From Erysipelotrichia bacterium (GTDB lineage: Bacteria; Bacillota_I; Bacilli_A; Erysipelotrichales; Erysipelotrichaceae): 64,000 nt of DNA. Every line of letters begins with the position of its first letter. Position 1 is the stretch's first letter. The notes under the pieces were generated by a model. That model searched no databases and had not been told where the DNA came from. It saw only the letters and a program-made list of their open reading frames with translations. The position numbers and the translations under genes were made by a program. Below are positions 26,516 through 35,469 of the stretch, one piece after another. The stretch lies in assembly GCA_012520255.1 (NCBI GenBank), contig JAAYOQ010000030.1, forward strand, positions 51,863 through 115,862, in the 5' to 3' direction.

Positions 26516-27733
26516 ATGTCTAAACGTACAGTTAGAGATTTAGATGTTAAAGGTAAAAAGGTCCTGGTAAGAGTTGACTTTAATGTACCCCGTGCTGGAG
26601 ATGTCATTACTGACGACAACCGAATTGTGGCTGCTTTACCGACAATTAATTATTTGTTAGAAAATGGAGCTAAGGTTATTTTATTTTCACATTTAGGAAA
26701 AATTGACCATAAAAATCCTGAAAAAACAGCTAGTGATAAAGTTAAAAACAATATGGCTCCAGTGGCAGCTAAATTACAAGAGTATTTACCAGATGCTAAA
26801 GTTACATTCGTAGATGCAACTAGAGGTGAAAAACTTGAAGCTGCTGTTAATGAATTAACTGATGGCAATGTTGTGTTAATGCAAAATACGCGCTATGAAA
26901 AAGGTGAAAGTAAAAACGATCCTGAACTGGCTGCTTATTGGGCATCACTTGCTGATGTATATGTTTCAGATGCATTTGGTTCAGTACATAGAGCTCATGC
27001 TTCAACAGTAGGTGTAGCTGGACAATTGCCAAATGCGGTGGGGTTCTTAATTGAAAAAGAATTAGAATTCTTAGGTAATGCAGTTGAGCATCCAGTTAGA
27101 CCATTCGTCGCAATTTTAGGTGGTGCAAAAGTTGCTGATAAATTAAAAGTTATTGATAACCTGCTGGAAAAATGTGACACCTTGATTATTGGTGGTGGAA
27201 TGGCTTACACGTTCTTAAAAGCCAAGGGTCTAGAAGTTGGTACATCACTAGTCGATTTAGAACAGGTTGAATACTGTGGCGAAATGATTAGAAAGGCTGA
27301 GGAATTAGGCAAGAAACTACTTCTTCCAGTTGATACTGTTGTGGCTGACAGCTTCCCTAATCCAATTGATGGGGAAATAGAAGTTAAAACAGTTTCATCA
27401 GAGGCAATCCCGGCTGATATGATGGGCTTAGATATTGGTGAAAAAACTGCTGAACTATTTGCGGAAGAAGTTAAAAAAGCAAAAACTGTTGTTTGGAACG
27501 GACCGATGGGAGTATTCGAAAATCCACTGTTAGCTAAAGGCACCAATGCTATTGCTGCAGCACTGGCTGAAACAGATGGAACAACAATTATTGGTGGTGG
27601 CGATAGTGCTGCTGCTATTAAACAGTTAGGTTACGCTGATCAGGTTAGCCATGTTTCTACTGGTGGAGGAGCATCACTAGAATTTTTAGAAGGTAATGGT
27701 TTACCAGGCGTTGATGTTATTAATGAAATTTAA
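26516..27733 (+). CDS. pgk: Phosphoglycerate kinase
   Basis: This 405-residue glycolytic kinase has [46 protein letters not shown] and GGGDSAAAI near the end, all typical of Pgk. Length is close to the usual 390-400. AAAGGAGG stands before the ATG at 26516, and the in-frame ATG at 26492 precedes that site so it is rejected. tpiA follows 15 bases later, so the two glycolytic genes share one transcript. Confidence 0.98.
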   Translation: MSKRTVRDLDVKGKKVLVRVDFNVPRAGDVITDDNRIVAALPTINYLLENGAKVILFSHLGKIDHKNPEKTASDKVKNNMAPVAAKLQEYLPDAKVTFVDATRGEKLEAAVNELTDGNVVLMQNTRYEKGESKNDPELAAYWASLADVYVSDAFGSVHRAHASTVGVAGQLPNAVGFLIEKELEFLGNAVEHPVRPFVAILGGAKVADKLKVIDNLLEKCDTLIIGGGMAYTFLKAKGLEVGTSLVDLEQVEYCGEMIRKAEELGKKLLLPVDTVVADSFPNPIDGEIEVKTVSSEAIPADMMGLDIGEKTAELFAEEVKKAKTVVWNGPMGVFENPLLAKGTNAIAAALAETDGTTIIGGGDSAAAIKQLGYADQVSHVSTGGGASLEFLEGNGLPGVDVINEI

Positions 27734-27748
27734 AAAGAGGGGGATAAA

Positions 27749-28498
27749 ATGAGAAAACCTATTATCGTTGGAAACTGGAAGATGAACAAAACTATTGCTG
27801 AAGCAGTTGATTTCATTTCAGCAGTCGATCCTTATTTAGATGGTGTTGATACAGCAGATTTTGGTGTAGCAACTTCATATCTAGCTTTAGAAAATTCTAT
27901 TAAAAATGCTAAAAATTTAATTATTGCAGCTGAAAACTGTCACTTTGCAGACAATGGAGCTTATACTGGTGAAGTATCTGTTCCAATGTTAGAAGAAATC
28001 GGCTTGAAATGGTGTATTGTGGGACACTCAGAAAGAAGAGAAATGTTTGGCGATACTGACGAAACTGTCAACAAAAAAGTAAAAAAATTAATTGAAGCAG
28101 GCATGACTCCAATTATGTGTTGTGGTGAATCACTGGAAACATTTGATGCTGGTAAAACAGAAGAATGGGTCAGAGGACAAATTGCTGCTGGATTAGATGG
28201 TGTTAGTGGTAAAGATGTAGCTAAGATGGTAATTGCTTATGAGCCAATCTGGGCTATTGGAACCGGTAAGAGTGCTACAAAAGAAATCGCTCAGGATACT
28301 TGTGCAATCGTCAGAGATCAAGTTAAAAAAATGTATGGTGAAGAAGTGGCTGAAAGTGTAAGGATTCAGTACGGTGGAAGTGTTAAACCAGACAATATTG
28401 CTACTTACATGGCCGAAAAAGATATTGATGGTGCTTTAATTGGTGGTGCTTCATTAAAAGTTGATTCATTTAAAGCAATTATCGATGCTGTAAAATAA
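27749..28498 (+). CDS. tpiA: Triosephosphate isomerase
   Basis: This 249-residue TIM barrel interconverts glyceraldehyde-3-phosphate and dihydroxyacetone phosphate. It has the N-terminal GNWKMNK, the GHSERRE motif, the catalytic glutamate in AYEPIWAIGTGK and the QYGGSVKPDN phosphate loop. It is complete and of normal length. AGAGGGGG precedes the start. It is the second gene of the pgk unit. Confidence 0.98.
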   Translation: MRKPIIVGNWKMNKTIAEAVDFISAVDPYLDGVDTADFGVATSYLALENSIKNAKNLIIAAENCHFADNGAYTGEVSVPMLEEIGLKWCIVGHSERREMFGDTDETVNKKVKKLIEAGMTPIMCCGESLETFDAGKTEEWVRGQIAAGLDGVSGKDVAKMVIAYEPIWAIGTGKSATKEIAQDTCAIVRDQVKKMYGEEVAESVRIQYGGSVKPDNIATYMAEKDIDGALIGGASLKVDSFKAIIDAVK

Positions 28499-28596
28499 TT
28501 CAGATTATTTTTAAAAAAGAGTGATCTAAAATTATGAGGTTTGTTTTAATGTTTTAAAGTCTATGAGGTAGGATTAAAGCAGACCCTTAGATTTAA

Positions 28597-28632
28597 AAAA
28601 AAGAAGCAAAAATTTAATAATGCTTCTTTTTT
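28597..28632. terminator. Bidirectional terminator between tpiA and icd
   Basis: AAAAAAGAAGCA (28597-28608) pairs with TGCTTCTTTTTT (28621-28632) around a 12-base loop. The genes on either side converge on it. The rest of the 160-base gap shows nothing clear. Confidence 0.8.
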
Positions 28633-28658
28633 ATATGTTTTCAGTTTTTTATTTATAT

Positions 28659-29672
28659 TTACATGATTGATTTTTTTGCCATATTGTTGATAATGTTTTG
28701 AGTATATTGTAATGTTGATGCTTTACCACCTAAGTCTGCTGTACAATTATCCAAATCATTAAAGGTGCATTCAATAGCCTCTTTAATTGTTGTTGCCTCT
28801 TTTTCAAAGCCCAAGTGTTCTAACATCATACAAGCACTTAGTATAAATGCAGTAGGATTAGCGATATTCTTATTGGCAATATCTAAAGCTGATCCATGTA
28901 CAGCTTCAAAAATGGCATATTCATCGTTCATATTTACACTAGGTAATAGTCCAAGACCACCAATTAAACCACTCGTAAGATCTGAGATAATATCTCCGTA
29001 CAAATTAGGCATAACTAGCACATCGAAGTTTTCAGGTTTTAAAACCAATTGCATACATGTATTATCTACAATCAAATCATTGGCAATAATAGAAGGGTAA
29101 TCGGCTTTTATTTTGTTAAATTCTTCTAGAAATAATCCATCAGTCAGTTTTAAGATATTGGCTTTATGCACGCAGGTTACTTTTTTTCTGTTATTTTTTA
29201 TCGCATATTCAAAAGCCAATTTAATAATCCTTCTTGAAGCTTTCCTGGTGATTTTTTTGATAGCGATAAATTCATCATCATTAATCTTTTTTTCTTCGCC
29301 AATATATAAATCTTCAGTATTTTCTCTAAAGACTACCAAATCTATATCACTGTATCTTGATTTAATCTGTTTATATGATTTTGCCGGCCTGATATTGGCA
29401 TATAAATCAAACATCATTCTCAAATGAACATTCATGCTCCTGAAGCCTTTACCTATAGGGGTAGAGATAGGAGCTTTTAAAGCTACTTTGTTTTTTTTGA
29501 TTGAATCTATTGATTCTTGTGAAATTAATATTCCTTCTTTTTCATATAGGGTTTGACCAATATCGTATTTTTCGAATGTTATTGGTATATTCAAATGATT
29601 AAATATTTGAATGACACTATCAGTTATTTCTGGACCTATCCCATCTCCTTCAAATAATGTTACATATTTCAT
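28659..29672 (-). CDS. icd: NAD-dependent isocitrate dehydrogenase
   Basis: This 337-residue enzyme belongs to the isocitrate/isopropylmalate dehydrogenase family. Seen are GDGIGPEIT, FRENTEDLYIGEE, NLYGDIISDLTSGL, and VHGSALDIANKNIANPTA. Asp-Ile after HGSAL points to NAD rather than NADP. The start overlaps the citrate synthase stop by four bases, and aconitase is divergent next to it, which argues for isocitrate over isopropylmalate. It makes 2-oxoglutarate, probably for glutamate synthesis. Confidence 0.88.
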   Translation of the reverse strand: MKYVTLFEGDGIGPEITDSVIQIFNHLNIPITFEKYDIGQTLYEKEGILISQESIDSIKKNKVALKAPISTPIGKGFRSMNVHLRMMFDLYANIRPAKSYKQIKSRYSDIDLVVFRENTEDLYIGEEKKINDDEFIAIKKITRKASRRIIKLAFEYAIKNNRKKVTCVHKANILKLTDGLFLEEFNKIKADYPSIIANDLIVDNTCMQLVLKPENFDVLVMPNLYGDIISDLTSGLIGGLGLLPSVNMNDEYAIFEAVHGSALDIANKNIANPTAFILSACMMLEHLGFEKEATTIKEAIECTFNDLDNCTADLGGKASTLQYTQNIINNMAKKSIM

Positions 29673-30985
29673 TCAATTATACCTCCAACATATTGACCTG
29701 CTGGTCTGATAATTCTTCCACTGTTTATTTTTTCTTCTATATTGTGAGCTAACCAGCCAACCGATCTGCTGGCGACAAATATTGGAGTAAATAAATCTTC
29801 TGGAATTTTTAACATATCGTATATAAGTCCACTGTAGAAATCAACATTAGCACTGATATTTTTTCCTTTTACTTCTTTTATATGATTACAGGCAATGTTT
29901 TCAAATCTGTCATAAAATTTTAAATAGTTAATTTTATCAGCTATTTCAGCAACTTCAGTTGCCTGTTTTTTAAGTAGAACACATCTAGGATCTGATATTG
30001 TATACACTGCATGTCCTAATCCATATATCAGACCTTTTTTATCAAAGAAATCTTTGTTAAGTATTCTTTTGACAATATTTAATATCTCTTCATCAGATGC
30101 TTCCAATCCAATTTCTTTTATTACTGCATCCATCATATGTTTACATGTAACATTAGCTCCTCCATGTTTTGGTCCCTTTAAAGAACCTACAGCAGCCGTA
30201 AAAGAAGAGTATATATCTGTATCAGTAGAAGATACTACCAGACTTGTAAAGGTTGAGTTATTACCTGCTCCATGATCCGCTTGTACAATCATCAGCAAAT
30301 CCAAAATATTAACTTCTTCTGCAGTATAATTATTTTCTCCTCTAAGCAAATATAAAATACTTTCAGCGATACATAAATCATGTCTTATTGGGTGAATTAA
30401 TAAACTCTGGTTATGAATTAGATGTTTTTTAGCTGCATAAGAATAGACCATAATGGCTGGCAACTTTGCGATTATTGACAACCCCTGTTTAAGGATATTG
30501 TCAAGACTGCAATTGTCAGGATCATCATCATATGAATACAACAACAATAAAGCACCCTGAATCTTGTTCATGATATTGATAGAAGGCGCCTTCAGGATAT
30601 TGGCAGCTAAATAGCCTTCAGGAAGGTCATATTTACTTCGCAGTTCTTTTTTGAAGATTGTCAGCTCTTTTTTGCTTGGCAGATATCCAAAAAGTAATAA
30701 AAAACAAATTTCTTCATATCCGGTCTGATTACTTGATGAAACCTTTTCATAAAGTGTTTTTAATGGTATACCTCTATAGTATAACTCTCCTGGGATATCT
30801 ATTTTATTACCTTCTTCATCTCTAATGTATCCAACAACATCTGCTATTCTTGTCAGACCAATTAAAACACCAGTGCCATCTTCATTCCTTAACCCTTTTT
30901 TTACATTGTATTTTTTATACAATTCATTGGGGATTTTGTTTTCATTAATATACTTTTTAAAAATGTCTAATATTATCTTGTTCAT
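29669..30985 (-). CDS. Citrate synthase (Si type)
   Basis: This 438-residue enzyme joins acetyl-CoA and oxaloacetate. Catalytic elements are visible: KGPKHGGANV (His), GLGHAVYTISDPR (His) and NVDFYSG (Asp). An N-terminal extension of about 40 residues precedes the core, as in several Clostridia/Erysipelotrichia homologues. GAGG precedes the ATG. It is followed by icd with a four-base overlap. This Si-type enzyme is used instead of the Re-type seen in some clostridia. Confidence 0.93.
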   Translation of the reverse strand: MNKIILDIFKKYINENKIPNELYKKYNVKKGLRNEDGTGVLIGLTRIADVVGYIRDEEGNKIDIPGELYYRGIPLKTLYEKVSSSNQTGYEEICFLLLFGYLPSKKELTIFKKELRSKYDLPEGYLAANILKAPSINIMNKIQGALLLLYSYDDDPDNCSLDNILKQGLSIIAKLPAIMVYSYAAKKHLIHNQSLLIHPIRHDLCIAESILYLLRGENNYTAEEVNILDLLMIVQADHGAGNNSTFTSLVVSSTDTDIYSSFTAAVGSLKGPKHGGANVTCKHMMDAVIKEIGLEASDEEILNIVKRILNKDFFDKKGLIYGLGHAVYTISDPRCVLLKKQATEVAEIADKINYLKFYDRFENIACNHIKEVKGKNISANVDFYSGLIYDMLKIPEDLFTPIFVASRSVGWLAHNIEEKINSGRIIRPAGQYVGGIIE

Positions 30986-31061
30986 AGTAAATACCTCATT
31001 GAAAGTTTAACCTAAGTTATTTTTTTACGCAACACTTAAAGTTTAAAATACCACGATAATA

Positions 31062-31070
31062 TGATATAAT
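31062..31070 (+). promoter_or_regulatory. Extended -10 of the aconitase gene, in the divergent gltA/acn region
   Basis: TG-A-TATAAT (31062-31070) has TTTAAA 17 bases upstream (31042-31047). In the same 110-base gap AAAGTTTAA occurs twice (31002-31010 and 31038-31046), and ACTTAAAGT (31034-31042) is a small dyad. A minus-strand promoter for citrate synthase is weak. The repeats could be operators. Confidence 0.5.
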
Positions 31071-31095
31071 TTTTTAAATTAATAAGGAGATTACC

Positions 31096-33003
31096 ATGAA
31101 AAGCTTAGCTTATAAAATTATTGAAAGTCATCTTAGTGAACCAGTGGAATTAAAACCGGGAAACATTGTAAAAATCAAGATGGACAATACACTTACTCAA
31201 GATGCTACAGGGACAATGACATACTTGCAACTTGAAGCGATGGGTATTGATAAAGTTTTTACCAAATCATTAAGTTATGTTGATCATAACACCTTGCAGG
31301 ATGGTTTTATGAATGCGGATGACCATAAATACTTACAGACTGTCGCCAATAGATATGGTGTTTATTTTTCCAGGGCTGGAAATGGAATATGCCACCAGGT
31401 TCAACTTGAAAGATTTGATGTTCCAGGCGAGACACTGATTGGTGCTGATTCACATACTCCAACCGCTGGAGGAATGGGAACTCTTTCTTTTGGTGCTGGA
31501 GGATTAGATGTGGCTTGTGCTATGGCAGGTATCCCTTATTCGATAAAATTACCAGAAGTTGTTAATGTAAAGTTAACCGGTAAATTAAAAAATGGTGTCA
31601 GTGCTAAAGATATAATATTGAAACTTTTGGAAATAAAAACTGTTAAAGGTGGAGTAGGAAAAATATTTGAATATAGTGGAGAGGGTATAAAGACTTTAAG
31701 TGTTCCTGAAAGAAGTACCATTACCAATATGGGCGCAGAACTAGGAGCAACTACTTCTATTTTTCCTTCTGATGAAAATACTAGAGAGTTTTTAGAAAAA
31801 CAGGGAAGGGGTCATGATTATATTCCTCTTAGTGCAGATGAAAATGCTATTTATGATGAAGTTATCGAGATTGATTTAGATACACTTGTTCCTTTGTGTG
31901 CAGCCCCTCATTCGCCAGATAATGTTAAGGTTGTTAAAGATTTAAGTCACGTAAAGGTAGACCAGGTATGTATAGGTTCGTGTACCAATAGCAGTTATAT
32001 GGATTTGTGTAATGTTGCCAGCATATTAAAAGGAAAAAAAATACATCCAGATGTATCTTTAACAATTTCGTTTGGTTCTAAACAGGTTTTAACCATGCTT
32101 AGTGAAAGTGGTGCATTGACTGATTTGATTGCTTCTGGAGCAAGATTATTAGAAGCGACATGTGGTCCTTGTATCGGAATGGGACAATCTCCAAGAAGTA
32201 AAGGAGTATCTTTAAGAACGTTTAATAGAAATTTTTATGGGCGAAGTGGAACAATGGATGCAGAAGTTTATTTAGTTTCTCCTGAAACTGCAGCGATTTC
32301 TGCGATTAACGGTTATATCAGTGATGCTACAGAAGTAAATTATAAAAAAGCTACCCTTCCTGAAAAGTTTACTATTGATGATTCAATGATTTTAGTTCCT
32401 GATTGTGATAAACAAAAACCAATTATAAAAGGGCCTAATATTAAAGATGTTCCGATAGGAAAACCATTAAGTGATATCGATAAAAAAGTAATGATTAAAG
32501 TTAAGGATAATATTACTACTGATCATATAAGTCCTGCGGGAGGTAAAGTGTTGCCTTATAGAAGCAACATTGAAAAAATATCAGAGTTTACATTTTCTCA
32601 ATTAGATAAAGATTTTTATAATAGATGTAAAGAATATAATGGCGGAATAATTGTTGCTGGAGAAAACTATGGTCAAGGCTCTTCAAGAGAAGTTGCAGCT
32701 TTGGCGCCACTTTATTTAAATATTAAAGCAGTTATCGCAAAATCATTTGCTCGTATTCATGAGCAGAATTTAGTTAATAATGCCATATTACCTTTAGTAT
32801 TTATTGACGAAAAAGATTATGAATCAATCGATTTACTGGATGAATTAGTTATTAAAAATTTAACTGAACTAAATGATAAAATTGAAGTTTTTAATAAAAC
32901 AAAAAACATTAAATTATATGTTACTCATAATTTAAGTGAAGAACAAAAAGAAATAATGAGACAAGGCGGATTATTAAATAGTGTTAAAAACAGAAAATCA
33001 TAA
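31096..33003 (+). CDS. Aconitate hydratase
   Basis: This 635-residue enzyme isomerises citrate to isocitrate using a [4Fe-4S] cluster. The three cysteine ligands are in IGSCTNSSY and ATCGPCIGMG. An N-terminal ADSHTPTAGGMGTLSFGAGG loop and the C-terminal swivel domain (GENYGQGSSREVAALAPLYL) are present. Its length, about 640 rather than 890 residues, puts it with the shorter mitochondrial/clostridial-type aconitases. TAAGGAG precedes the ATG. It is divergent from gltA-icd, so the three make up an oxidative half TCA cycle. Confidence 0.94.
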   Translation: MKSLAYKIIESHLSEPVELKPGNIVKIKMDNTLTQDATGTMTYLQLEAMGIDKVFTKSLSYVDHNTLQDGFMNADDHKYLQTVANRYGVYFSRAGNGICHQVQLERFDVPGETLIGADSHTPTAGGMGTLSFGAGGLDVACAMAGIPYSIKLPEVVNVKLTGKLKNGVSAKDIILKLLEIKTVKGGVGKIFEYSGEGIKTLSVPERSTITNMGAELGATTSIFPSDENTREFLEKQGRGHDYIPLSADENAIYDEVIEIDLDTLVPLCAAPHSPDNVKVVKDLSHVKVDQVCIGSCTNSSYMDLCNVASILKGKKIHPDVSLTISFGSKQVLTMLSESGALTDLIASGARLLEATCGPCIGMGQSPRSKGVSLRTFNRNFYGRSGTMDAEVYLVSPETAAISAINGYISDATEVNYKKATLPEKFTIDDSMILVPDCDKQKPIIKGPNIKDVPIGKPLSDIDKKVMIKVKDNITTDHISPAGGKVLPYRSNIEKISEFTFSQLDKDFYNRCKEYNGGIIVAGENYGQGSSREVAALAPLYLNIKAVIAKSFARIHEQNLVNNAILPLVFIDEKDYESIDLLDELVIKNLTELNDKIEVFNKTKNIKLYVTHNLSEEQKEIMRQGGLLNSVKNRKS

Positions 33004-33087
33004 GACGTTTTAAGAATGTATAGTGATTATTTTATAATTTTAATCTTAAAAATAACTATAATCCAATTTTAAAAAATTTAATTACCA

Positions 33088-33117
33088 AAAAAGATGGCTA
33101 AATAAAAAGCCATCTTT
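33088..33117. terminator. Terminator between aconitase and yigZ
   Basis: AAAGATGGCT (33090-33099) pairs with AGCCATCTTT (33108-33117). The U-run is better for the minus strand, so it mainly serves yigZ. It may also stop aconitase transcripts. Confidence 0.75.
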
Positions 33118-33132
33118 GATTTAGAAAAAAGA

Positions 33133-33723
33133 TTATTTTTGAATAATCTCTTCACTTATAAATTCTGGACTGTATTGACCGCTGGTAACTTCTTTTATTT
33201 CTTGGGAAATATCTTCTTCACTCTGGAAAAAGTAGGTAACCATTTCATCATAGATTCGATCTTTGATTACCGCTTTAGTACTTAAAAGATATTCCAAGCT
33301 GCTGATTAAATTATAGTCTGCAGTAATTTTATAATTATAAACAGTTGTCGGGACTGTAAGAGTAGCCATTTTGATTGCTTCAGAAGTTGCCTGACTATAG
33401 GCTCTGATAAGCCCGGCTGTGCCTAATAAAGTGCCGCCAAAATATCTGACAACTACAGCTAGAACATTATCAAGTTGATGGTTTAACAGTGTTTCCAGTA
33501 TAGGCCTGCCAGCAGTAGAAGCCGGCTCACCATCATCATTACTTCTTGTAATATCGCCAATTACTGCTCCATAACAGTAATGTCTGGCACCAGGATACTC
33601 TTTTTTTATCTCAGCTAATTCATTTTTAATATTTTCATCATCTTTAATGGGTAAAAGAATACAATAAAATTTAGATTTTTTTACTTCAATTAAACTGACA
33701 ACTTTTTCCTTTACATTAAACAT
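33133..33723 (-). CDS. YigZ/IMPACT family protein
   Basis: This 196-residue protein begins MFNVKEKVVSLIEVKKSKFY and has the IMPACT core (GARHYCYGAVIGD, NDDGEPASTAGRPILETL, VVVRYFGGTLLGTAGLIRAY), followed by a DUF1949-like C-terminus. Relatives bind RNA or regulate translation under stress. The start at 33723 has GAAGGTGA upstream. The longer frame from 33753 starts inside a TATAAT box (minus strand), so it is rejected. It is divergent from the LCP gene, as in Bacillus (yvyE-yvhJ). Confidence 0.93.
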   Translation of the reverse strand: MFNVKEKVVSLIEVKKSKFYCILLPIKDDENIKNELAEIKKEYPGARHYCYGAVIGDITRSNDDGEPASTAGRPILETLLNHQLDNVLAVVVRYFGGTLLGTAGLIRAYSQATSEAIKMATLTVPTTVYNYKITADYNLISSLEYLLSTKAVIKDRIYDEMVTYFFQSEEDISQEIKEVTSGQYSPEFISEEIIQK

Positions 33724-33769
33724 CTTGCATTCACCTTCAACATAATTATACATTAAATTAATGGCGATA

Positions 33770-33778
33770 TGATATAAT
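33770..33778 (+). promoter_or_regulatory. Extended -10 of the LCP gene
   Basis: TG-A-TATAAT (33770-33778) stands 21 bases before the LCP start. A -35 is not convincing. Confidence 0.55.
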
Positions 33779-33798
33779 AGACCATAAGAGGAAATTAT

Positions 33799-35394
33799 AT
33801 GACAAAAAAAAGAAAGCTTACTCCAAAACAGAGAACTCAGATTATCAAAAAAAGAAAAAAAAGAAGACTGATAAAAAAAGTATCATTGTTCACATTTTTG
33901 ATTAACCTGATCAGTGTAGTGGTTTTATTTGTAATGATAGCCAGTTACAAATTTTTGCCAATAAAGTATTTAATTTTACTAGGAGTTTTTTTTACGATAA
34001 CGATATTGATTTTTGCAATCTTAGCTTTGATTCCTAATGTTAAATATAGATTGAAAATTATTCAAAGTGTTTTATGTTCAATTTTAGCAGTTATTTTCAT
34101 TGCTGGAAGTATTCTTATGCCCGTTTATCTTGGTAAGCTGGAAAGAATTTTCGTTTCCGTTCCTGGTGAAGGAAGTTTAAATATTAATGTTTATGTCTTG
34201 AATGATAGTGGTTTTAATGAAATAGAAGATTTAGCTGGAAGGCTGGTGGGCATTCAACAGAACTTGGATTTGGAATATCAGGATTATGCCATAAAGGTTG
34301 TCAATAAAGAGATTACAGGCGAAGATATTGAAGTTGTTGAATTAAAAAATATTTATTCAGCAGTAGAAAAACTGTATGCTAAAGAAGTTGATGCAATCAT
34401 GTTAAATCAAGATTATATTGATATTATTAAAGACAATGATGATTTTTCTGATTTTGATAGTAGGGTGAAGAAACTTTATCAATGTACACAGAAAATTACT
34501 ATTGTTACTGACACTGCAGCAATCAGTAATATTACCAAAGAACCATTTATTGTGGCTTTAACAGGAGTAGACAACTGGAATTACACTTCTATTTTACCTT
34601 CAGCCAGAGTAAGGAGTGATGTAAACATAGTTTTAGTAGTTAATCCAGTTAATAAACAGGTTCTGATGGTTACCTTACCTAGAGACAGTTATGTTCCTTT
34701 AGGTGGTAATTATTCTAAAATGGATAAATTAACTCATGCAACAACTCTTTCAGACGGAATTAATTGTTGGATTAATACTTTAAATGAAGTGTTAGATATT
34801 GATGTGAATTACTACCTACGAGTTAACTTTACTTCAATGATTGATATTATCAATGCTATTGGTGGAATTGATATCGATAACCCTTATTATTTTGAAACTT
34901 ATAGTCTTTATTACAGTGACGATGACTTTGTCAGTAAAACTCAACATCATGGAGTCTTCGAAGAAGGATTAATTCATTTGGATGGAGAAAAAGCTCTGGC
35001 TTACTGCCGAGAAAGATATTATGTTAAAAAAGATGGCTGTATGATTGGTGATTTGGGAAGAAATCAACATCAGGCGATAGTTTTAAAAGCTACTATCAAT
35101 AAGATGAGTTCTGTTTCTATTATCACCAAAATTGGTACCTTATTAGAATCTTTGGATGGTAAATTTACCAGTAATATCGAAACTAAAGACATTTATGCTT
35201 TGGCCCAAATGCAGTTGGATGAGATGGCTGACTGGTCAGTTGTTACTTATGCTGTAACAGGACAGGGAACTTTTTTAGAAAGTTATGTTATGGGTACTCC
35301 ATTAAGTATGGTTGTATTAAATGATGATAAACTATCGCAGGTGAAACAATATATTGTTCAAATATTAGACAATCAGGTTTTAGAAATAGAGTAG
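33799..35394 (+). CDS. LytR-CpsA-Psr (LCP) family ligase with extra N-terminal domain
   Basis: This 531-residue membrane protein has a basic cytoplasmic start, three hydrophobic helices (about 27-110) and an extracellular part. Residues about 125-245 look like a periplasmic-binding-type domain (NINVYVLNDSG ... IVGIQQ-like). The LCP catalytic domain follows: ARVRSDVNIVLVV, VTLPRDSYVPL, MDKLTHA, LDGEKALAYCRERYY and GDLGRNQHQ. LCP proteins attach teichoic acids or polysaccharides from lipid carriers to peptidoglycan. RAMP-like arginines that bind the phosphate are kept. Which polymer is moved is unknown. Confidence 0.9.
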   Translation: MTKKRKLTPKQRTQIIKKRKKRRLIKKVSLFTFLINLISVVVLFVMIASYKFLPIKYLILLGVFFTITILIFAILALIPNVKYRLKIIQSVLCSILAVIFIAGSILMPVYLGKLERIFVSVPGEGSLNINVYVLNDSGFNEIEDLAGRLVGIQQNLDLEYQDYAIKVVNKEITGEDIEVVELKNIYSAVEKLYAKEVDAIMLNQDYIDIIKDNDDFSDFDSRVKKLYQCTQKITIVTDTAAISNITKEPFIVALTGVDNWNYTSILPSARVRSDVNIVLVVNPVNKQVLMVTLPRDSYVPLGGNYSKMDKLTHATTLSDGINCWINTLNEVLDIDVNYYLRVNFTSMIDIINAIGGIDIDNPYYFETYSLYYSDDDFVSKTQHHGVFEEGLIHLDGEKALAYCRERYYVKKDGCMIGDLGRNQHQAIVLKATINKMSSVSIITKIGTLLESLDGKFTSNIETKDIYALAQMQLDEMADWSVVTYAVTGQGTFLESYVMGTPLSMVVLNDDKLSQVKQYIVQILDNQVLEIE

Positions 35395-35469
35395 GATGGC
35401 TTATAACAGTTCATCCTTTTTTAGGGAAAAACATGTAATGAGACAATAATTATTTGAGGTGATAAACAG

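Noticed and set aside
28659..29672. 3-isopropylmalate dehydrogenase (leuB) for the gene called icd
   Set aside because: The family is shared, but its overlap with citrate synthase and the divergent aconitase favour isocitrate. No leucine genes are nearby.
33724..33753. Upstream ATG for yigZ at 33753
   Set aside because: It sits in the TATAAT of the gene's own promoter. A ribosome site precedes the ATG at 33723.
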